NCBI GenBank assembly: GCA_002772115.1
Contig: PCRW01000069.1
Span: 1 to 11,671, forward strand
Source: Candidatus Moranbacteria bacterium CG23_combo_of_CG06-09_8_20_14_all_35_22
GTDB taxonomy: Bacteria > Patescibacteriota > Minisyncoccia > Moranbacterales > UBA2206
Direction: 5' to 3'
DNA: 11,671 nucleotides
The first letter of the stretch is position 1. Each line of letters starts with the position of its first letter. Position numbers and translations under genes: made by a program. The notes under the pieces are model-generated. The model had not been told where the DNA came from, ran no database searches, and saw only the letters and a list, made by a program, of their open reading frames with translations. Shown piece after piece: positions 7,353 through 11,671 of this stretch.

Positions 7353-9008
7353 CTAATTCTCCTCCCCCCGCTCTTTCGGCACTTCAATAAAGAAAGTTGA
7401 ACCAAGATTCGTGCCGGCGGACTGCACCCAGATGCGACCGCCGAGAGCTTCGATCATTTTTTTGCCGACATGCAGTCCAAGGCCCGTGCCTCCGGCGTTT
7501 AGACGGAAAATGTCTTTGCCACGGGAGAATTTAGAAAAAAGATAAGGAATTTCTTCTTCTGGCACACCAATGCCTGTGTCGATAATAGCAATTTGAATTT
7601 TTTCCTCAATTTCCGTCAATTTTATCTTCACTCCACCTTTAAGCGTATACTTCAAACCATTATCCACCAAATTGGAAATGACTTCGCGGATTTTGTTTCT
7701 GTCCGTCACCGCTTCCATCATTAAGTTTTTATCCAAAACCAAATCCAGATCCAAATTTTTTTCCTTGGCGCGCAAAACAAAAGTGTCATAAATTTCCTGA
7801 CAAACTTCGCCCAAATTTATTTTTTCAAATTTATATTCCATTCGGCCGGATTCAATCCGCGACAAATTCAAAAGGTCTTCCACCAGTTCAATGAGTCGCT
7901 CATTGGAAAGATACACTTTGTTGAGCACATCTTTGATTTCTGCGTTTATCTTTCCGTATGATCCTTCCAAAATCAAAGAAATGAAACCCTTAATCGCGGT
8001 GAGGGGCGTGCGCAATTGATGCGAGGCAATCGAGATAAATTCCGACTTGGCATTGTCCAATTTTCGCAATTGGTCATTAGCTTGCGCCAAGCGATTGGAC
8101 ATTTCCTGCAACTGGTTTTTCCTCTCCACTTCTATCTTGATCGACCGAATCAACGCCCAACCAAAAACAACCGCCAACACCAGCGTTATGCCAGTCAAAA
8201 TTTGATTAGTGAAATTTCTCACAAAAAAGAACTGCGAACCAATGAGAATCACCAACCCCACTACTAGTGCCTGCGCCCCAAACATCTTTATATTAAACGC
8301 CTGAAATTTGACGATGAGATAAGCAAGGAAGGACACAAGTATAGGCATACCAAATAAACCGTATTGGGTAATTTCAAAATTTTCCGTTATGCTACCAGCA
8401 ATTTCAGACCAAGAAAAAACTAATAAAAACAAGATTGTACCCAAACCAACAAGAGCTATTTGTTTTCGATAATCTTTTTGAGCTTTTCTATATTTATAAA
8501 TTAAAAAACTAATTATCCAAATAAGAAAAAATATTCCTAAAATATATCTGTATTCGATAAAATAACTACCCTCAATCGATTGACAATTTGTTTCATCAAA
8601 TTTACCAATATTATATTTTGTTGGTGTTAATATAATAAGTGGTAATAATAATGATGATAAAATAATTTTATTTTTAAAAGAAATGTCTTTTTTCTCAATA
8701 AAAACATAAATAAAATATAAACACAGCATATGTAAAAGCACATAAAGCAAACCAAGAAATGACCAAAGAAATGACATCGTCTTACTACTATACAAAAGCC
8801 ATATTGCCCCCTCAAGTAAAACCCAAAGAGAAAATAGAATAGATATTGAAAATAGAATCTTTCCAGCAAGTTTATTTTCTCTATTTTGGAATAAAACAAA
8901 AAAACCCAAAATTAGAATAAGAATTGCTGGTGGAATATGAGAATAATACAATAAACTAGGAATTTCAACATAACAATTTTTGATATTAGATATTAAATTA
9001 TAATCCAT
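7353..9008 (-). CDS. Membrane histidine kinase with N-terminal multi-span (7TM-like) sensor
   Basis: The N-terminal part (about 26-240) holds roughly seven hydrophobic helices (near 26-43, 50-73, 78-104, 114-129, 153-172, 184-202, 217-236), like HisKA_7TM sensors. Two further segments (about 245-264 and 268-288) precede a short coiled coil (about 293-318). HisKA contains H330 in SHQLRTPL, the phosphoacceptor. HATPase_c has the N box NLVDNGLKYT (446-455), the G1 box DTGIG (477-481), the F box LFSKFSRG (490-497) and the G2 box GGTGLGLHVG (506-515). All catalytic parts are intact. No receiver domain is fused and no response regulator is in the window, so the partner is unknown. It begins 22 bp after the DapF-like stop with no promoter or Shine-Dalgarno sequence visible, which suggests operon co-transcription. 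Base composition changes sharply near residue 240. The 3' end (7391-7460) is the intact counterpart of two relics in the window. Confidence 0.94.
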   Translation of the reverse strand: MDYNLISNIKNCYVEIPSLLYYSHIPPAILILILGFFVLFQNRENKLAGKILFSISILFSLWVLLEGAIWLLYSSKTMSFLWSFLGLLYVLLHMLCLYFIYVFIEKKDISFKNKIILSSLLLPLIILTPTKYNIGKFDETNCQSIEGSYFIEYRYILGIFFLIWIISFLIYKYRKAQKDYRKQIALVGLGTILFLLVFSWSEIAGSITENFEITQYGLFGMPILVSFLAYLIVKFQAFNIKMFGAQALVVGLVILIGSQFFFVRNFTNQILTGITLVLAVVFGWALIRSIKIEVERKNQLQEMSNRLAQANDQLRKLDNAKSEFISIASHQLRTPLTAIKGFISLILEGSYGKINAEIKDVLNKVYLSNERLIELVEDLLNLSRIESGRMEYKFEKINLGEVCQEIYDTFVLRAKEKNLDLDLVLDKNLMMEAVTDRNKIREVISNLVDNGLKYTLKGGVKIKLTEIEEKIQIAIIDTGIGVPEEEIPYLFSKFSRGKDIFRLNAGGTGLGLHVGKKMIEALGGRIWVQSAGTNLGSTFFIEVPKERGEEN

Positions 9009-9030
9009 AATATTATTTTAAAATTAATTT

Positions 9031-9807
9031 TTATTTCAAATTTTTAATTTTACAAAACTTTTTTAAAGTTTCTAACCTTAACATATTCCCTTCCTTCCCA
9101 ACCCAATGTATTCCGCCTGAACTTATTAATTCAATTGGATTTTTTTTAAGATGTCCTCCGGCAAAATAATTAAGCGCCATATACGCAGATAAAGAACCCG
9201 TTCCGCATGATTTTGTTTCTGCGAATACTCCCCGCTCATATGTTTTTATTAAATATTTATTTTCTTCAATTTTTTGAATTACATCTACATTAACTCCACC
9301 AGGATAATCTCTTTGCATTTCCTTTCCTTCTTTTTCCAAATTAAAATTTTCCATATCATCAATAAGAAAAACAATATGAGGCTCTCCAAACTTTACAAAC
9401 ACACAATTTTCTTTATTTTTAACTTTTTCAATATACGCAAATTTCATACTCATTAATATTGACTGCTTTTCTGAATCACCCTTAATCATAGCGGCATTAT
9501 CTTTCATCTCTACTTTTCCATTATTTAGTCCTAGCATTTTGGCAATTAAAATTGTTCCATTTCCGCAAGAATCTGACTCAGATCCATCTTTTTCAAAAAT
9601 TTCCATAAGAACATCAAAATCAGAATCTTCTAAAAAAAGAACGGAATCAACTTCATGCTTAACAATATTTTCTTTCGCAAAATCAATTTTATATTGTCTA
9701 TCTAATTTATTTTCTCGACAATCTAAAATAACAAAGCTATTGCCACAGCAACTGCCAATATACTTTTTATTATTAAGCGTTGTTTGATTATTGTGATTTA
9801 TATCCAT
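9031..9807 (-). CDS. DapF-like cofactor-independent amino acid epimerase
   Basis: Diaminopimelate-epimerase fold with both catalytic cysteines: C81 in DGSESDSCGNG and C201 in CGTG (numbering from the ATG at 9807). GNSF (22-25), GVNVDVIQ (171-178) and YERG (190-193) match family segments, including the Asn and Glu-Arg that bind the substrate. Two other substrate-contact asparagines of H. influenzae DapF (N64 and N157) are replaced by glutamate (E72 in FEKDGS, E142 in GEPH). ERGVFAET also carries one extra residue relative to ERGVGET. True DAP epimerase activity is therefore uncertain; a related amino acid epimerase or racemase is an alternative. At 258 residues it is slightly short for the family. 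A TTG at 9813 in frame could add two residues, but the ATG is preferred. It overlaps the upstream gene by 10 bp, which implies coupled translation. No other lysine or DAP pathway gene is nearby. Confidence 0.87.
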   Translation of the reverse strand: MDINHNNQTTLNNKKYIGSCCGNSFVILDCRENKLDRQYKIDFAKENIVKHEVDSVLFLEDSDFDVLMEIFEKDGSESDSCGNGTILIAKMLGLNNGKVEMKDNAAMIKGDSEKQSILMSMKFAYIEKVKNKENCVFVKFGEPHIVFLIDDMENFNLEKEGKEMQRDYPGGVNVDVIQKIEENKYLIKTYERGVFAETKSCGTGSLSAYMALNYFAGGHLKKNPIELISSGGIHWVGKEGNMLRLETLKKFCKIKNLK

Positions 9808-11501
9808 CCCCAATTTTTTAATAATTTTTGATCTTTTTTAAAAAATCTTAATCCTATATCAGTTCTATAAAACATTTTTGGTATAATAATTTTATCTATA
9901 ATTTCATATACTTTATTTCGAGCTTTTTCAATAGTTTTTCCAGAACCAGTTATATACAAAACATAACCGAGATCACCTTCAGTTAAATAAGTATTTTTAA
10001 TTTTTTTAATATTCTCAAAGTGTACATGAGACATATCTTTTTCAGATATTTCTTTTTTGAATATAACATTTACTCCACTATTAATAATATTCCTATCTTT
10101 TGTTCTATATGGAAAAGGAGGCACTGTTAATGCAACACAGATTCCGTATTCTTTTTTATAATTAAGTTTATATTTTTCTTTCTTAGCTAGTGAAAAAAGA
10201 AAATCTTTCCATAGAGATATTTGAAGTTCGCTTTGAGTTTCTATTGTTGAAGATCCAAACCTTGAAGTAATCTCAAGAGGAAAAACTATATCTTTATTCA
10301 CGATACAATTGATATCTATATATCCCACATAATTATTATTCTTAAGATGTGGTTTAATTTTATTAAGTGTTTTTTTAAAAAGTTTATTATTTTCATCTTC
10401 CTCATACCACATAAGAGTTCCTGTTTCTCCGCCTAATGGTCCAATATCATCATTGTTAAGATGTTTATGTTCAAAATTTATAACAGAAGGGCCAACCCAA
10501 TCATTTCCATTAAAAAATCTTCCTATGGCAATTTCTACTCCTCGAACTCTCTTTTGAAGTGATACACTGCATAAACCGCCAAAATTACTTTTATAATTTT
10601 CAAGTATACTTATAACATCAGAACCATCATCAAAACTACCAATATAATTTAAAGCTGTATTATGATCATTTTGTTTTATAACCCATTCGCCTTTATTTTT
10701 TTTTACATATTTTATAGCAGAATCAACAGTAAAATTTTGTGTTTTAAAATTGCCATCTATTACACCATATAATTTTAAAATTTCTTGACCATATACCCTA
10801 TTTAATTCAAGTTTGTCTCCATCAAACCCTCCTCCAACCGCTAAATAACCTTTTTCTCTTAATTTTTTCTGCTCCATTCCATAACCAACATCATCAAAAA
10901 CAATTAAGCCATCTTTTCCAACCCAGCCCAACTTTTTTTTCCAATTCGTAGTTTTTTCCACCATTCCATCAAAACAACTCTTTAATGGTTTTTCTTCAAT
11001 ATACATCTTTACATCACAACCTTCTTTTTTCAAACGATATGCCAAATCTCCAGCAATAAGTTCTCCGGAAATAAACAGCACTCTTAATCTTTTTTTCATT
11101 ATTTTTTGATAGATATTAATTTTTGGATATTCAGTACCACGAAGAATAAAATGTTCTTCTATTTTTTTAAGTCCAAATTTTTCCATGAAATATTTTTTTA
11201 TAATTTCTCTATCCATCCCATTTTTGCAACTGTAAACATCAGCCGATACAAAGCCTCTACGAGGAAAAGTATGGATACTTATATGACTTTCTGATATTAT
11301 CACGAAACCACTCCATCCGCCAGGATCTTTTTTGTCATTTTCTGAAGCAAAATATACTTGCGGTTCTGAAAGTTTTTTCATTTTTAAAATTTCCGGAAGT
11401 TCATTTAGAGCTTCCTCTACTAGCTTTTTGTTATTAAGTTTTTCTAAATCTCCCTTATAACCATCAATAGTCAAGTGTTCACCAAAATTAATTGTTTTCA
11501 T
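9798..11501 (-). CDS. Fusion of SpeD-like pyruvoyl decarboxylase with a PurD-like ATP-grasp ligase
   Basis: Residues 1-128 are a class 1b S-adenosylmethionine-decarboxylase-like domain. ESHISIHT (71-78) contains S72, the self-cleavage serine that becomes pyruvoyl; H77 and C92 have the spacing of T. maritima S63/H68/C83, so processing and decarboxylation are plausible. The usual HTWPE is HTFPR here. Residues about 138-567 are a full-length GARS/PurD-like ligase. DKLELNRVYG (229-238) resembles PurD's LE-SK segment. The ATP-grasp core includes WVIKQNDHN (273-281), EHKHLNNDDIGPLGGETGT (344-362) and EITSRFGSSTIETQ (410-423). The C-terminal part ends with FYRTDIG (544-550). The N-terminal phosphoribosylamine-binding loop of PurD (GSGGREHA) is not conserved, so glycinamide ribonucleotide synthesis is unlikely. 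The reaction is unknown; amide formation using an amine made by the SpeD part is an inference. First gene of a leftward operon. Confidence 0.9.
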   Translation of the reverse strand: MKTINFGEHLTIDGYKGDLEKLNNKKLVEEALNELPEILKMKKLSEPQVYFASENDKKDPGGWSGFVIISESHISIHTFPRRGFVSADVYSCKNGMDREIIKKYFMEKFGLKKIEEHFILRGTEYPKINIYQKIMKKRLRVLFISGELIAGDLAYRLKKEGCDVKMYIEEKPLKSCFDGMVEKTTNWKKKLGWVGKDGLIVFDDVGYGMEQKKLREKGYLAVGGGFDGDKLELNRVYGQEILKLYGVIDGNFKTQNFTVDSAIKYVKKNKGEWVIKQNDHNTALNYIGSFDDGSDVISILENYKSNFGGLCSVSLQKRVRGVEIAIGRFFNGNDWVGPSVINFEHKHLNNDDIGPLGGETGTLMWYEEDENNKLFKKTLNKIKPHLKNNNYVGYIDINCIVNKDIVFPLEITSRFGSSTIETQSELQISLWKDFLFSLAKKEKYKLNYKKEYGICVALTVPPFPYRTKDRNIINSGVNVIFKKEISEKDMSHVHFENIKKIKNTYLTEGDLGYVLYITGSGKTIEKARNKVYEIIDKIIIPKMFYRTDIGLRFFKKDQKLLKNWGWI

Positions 11502-11510
11502 ATTGGCTTT

Positions 11511-11539
11511 ATAATAATATAATTATCAATTTTTTGCAA
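11511..11539 (-). promoter_or_regulatory. Promoter of the SpeD/PurD-like, DapF-like, kinase operon
   Basis: On the minus strand TTGCAA (11534-11539) and TATTAT (11511-11516) are separated by exactly 17 bp. Only 9 bp lie between the -10 box and the ATG at 11501, so the transcript would start within a few bases of the start codon and be nearly leaderless. This fits the absence of a Shine-Dalgarno sequence. The promoter follows directly after an intrinsic terminator at 11541-11577. Confidence 0.55.
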
Positions 11540-11540
11540 G

Positions 11541-11577
11541 AAAAAGGGCGCCATTGAAAAAATTCTCAATGACTCCC
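11541..11577 (-). terminator. Intrinsic terminator of an upstream minus-strand transcript
   Basis: The arms at 11546-11557 and 11566-11577 form, on the minus strand, a 12-position stem with one mismatch and one G-U pair, an 8-nt loop and a GC-rich base. Five T residues follow at 11545-11541. The plus-strand version has two mismatches and a poorer T run, so leftward termination is favoured. The terminated gene or RNA would lie to the right, outside or at the edge of the window, insulating the operon promoter just downstream. Confidence 0.55.
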
Positions 11578-11639
11578 CGTTTTGATTGATTATTTTATAA
11601 ATATTATTGGCTATATAATAGACTCGTTGCTTAATAACA

Positions 11640-11671
11640 GTGCTTTCGCACAGAATCATCCTAATGATTCT
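11640..11671. other. Two adjacent perfect hairpins at the window edge
   Basis: GTGC (11640-11643) pairs with GCAC (11648-11651), and on the minus strand the loop is GAAA, a GNRA tetraloop. Directly next to it, AGAATCAT (11652-11659) pairs with ATGATTCT (11664-11671) around a 4-nt loop that ends exactly at the window edge. With the terminator at 11541-11577 these could belong to the 3' part of a structured minus-strand RNA or a 3' UTR. A plus-strand TATAAT at 11614-11619 offers the alternative of a 5' leader for a gene to the right. No known RNA family is recognised. Confidence 0.35.

Noticed and set aside
7415..7444. CGGCGG and CCGCCG inverted repeat that could be a hairpin terminator or operator
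   Set aside because: It encodes the conserved GGR and SAG residues of the kinase tail, and the right arm is absent from the 6561 copy. The pairing is probably a codon effect rather than a conserved structure.
8016..8267. Plus-strand open frame antisense to the histidine kinase
   Set aside because: It shadows the kinase coding sequence, has no recognisable motif and has low-complexity, basic composition. The kinase reading is certain. Other plus-strand frames inside minus-strand genes were rejected for the same reason.
1..11671. CRISPR array, tRNA, rRNA, insertion sequence or transposase
   Set aside because: No regularly spaced direct repeats, no cloverleaf-like segments, no transposase motifs and no terminal inverted repeats were found on reading both strands by eye. 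A covariance search was not possible here.

Overview
The window comes from an AT-rich bacterial genome. Short, closely packed genes, weak or absent Shine-Dalgarno sequences, a DUF4143-type ATPase, an HEPN/nucleotidyltransferase pair and odd domain fusions suggest Candidate Phyla Radiation (Patescibacteria). That placement is an inference: no rRNA or other phylogenetic marker is present. TGA ends two genes (5175 and 4231) at lengths normal for their families, so the standard bacterial code applies, not the UGA-glycine code of Gracilibacteria and Absconditabacteria.

Left part (1-2336): ispH (minus) and a UDP-N-acetylhexosamine 6-dehydrogenase (plus) diverge from a 90-bp promoter region. Both look like intact, conventional housekeeping or envelope genes.

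Middle part (2337-7309): a block of accessory minus-strand genes. In transcription order these are a nucleotidyltransferase (MNT) and HEPN protein that overlap, an AAA_14/DUF4143 ATPase, a Nudix hydrolase, a HIT-family protein, and a 544-residue fusion of an S-adenosylhomocysteine-hydrolase-like module to a Nudix domain. Two short GC-rich stretches here (2340-2416 and 6561-6592) are relics of histidine-kinase 3' ends. They closely resemble the 3' end of the intact kinase at 7353-9008 and lie in the same orientation.

Right part (7353-11501): an apparent operon reading leftward. It begins with a 567-residue fusion of a pyruvoyl-type S-adenosylmethionine decarboxylase (SpeD-like) to a complete PurD-like ATP-grasp ligase. 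A DapF-like cofactor-independent epimerase overlaps its 3' end. A multi-membrane-span histidine kinase follows after 22 bp, and the MNT/HEPN pair 43 bp after that. A good -35/-10 promoter lies just upstream of the fusion gene, and a minus-strand intrinsic terminator lies immediately before that promoter. The far right edge holds two back-to-back hairpins.

Working model (inference): decarboxylase, ATP-grasp ligase and epimerase form a small-molecule pathway that makes an amine, joins it to a carboxylate and inverts a stereocentre. Two substrate-contact asparagines of DapF are replaced by glutamate, which hints at a basic amino acid as substrate. The kinase is itself a mosaic, with an AT-rich sensor half joined to a GC-richer kinase half. 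Together with the two kinase-tail relics, this suggests that kinase 3' ends have served as recombination points around which accessory genes were exchanged.
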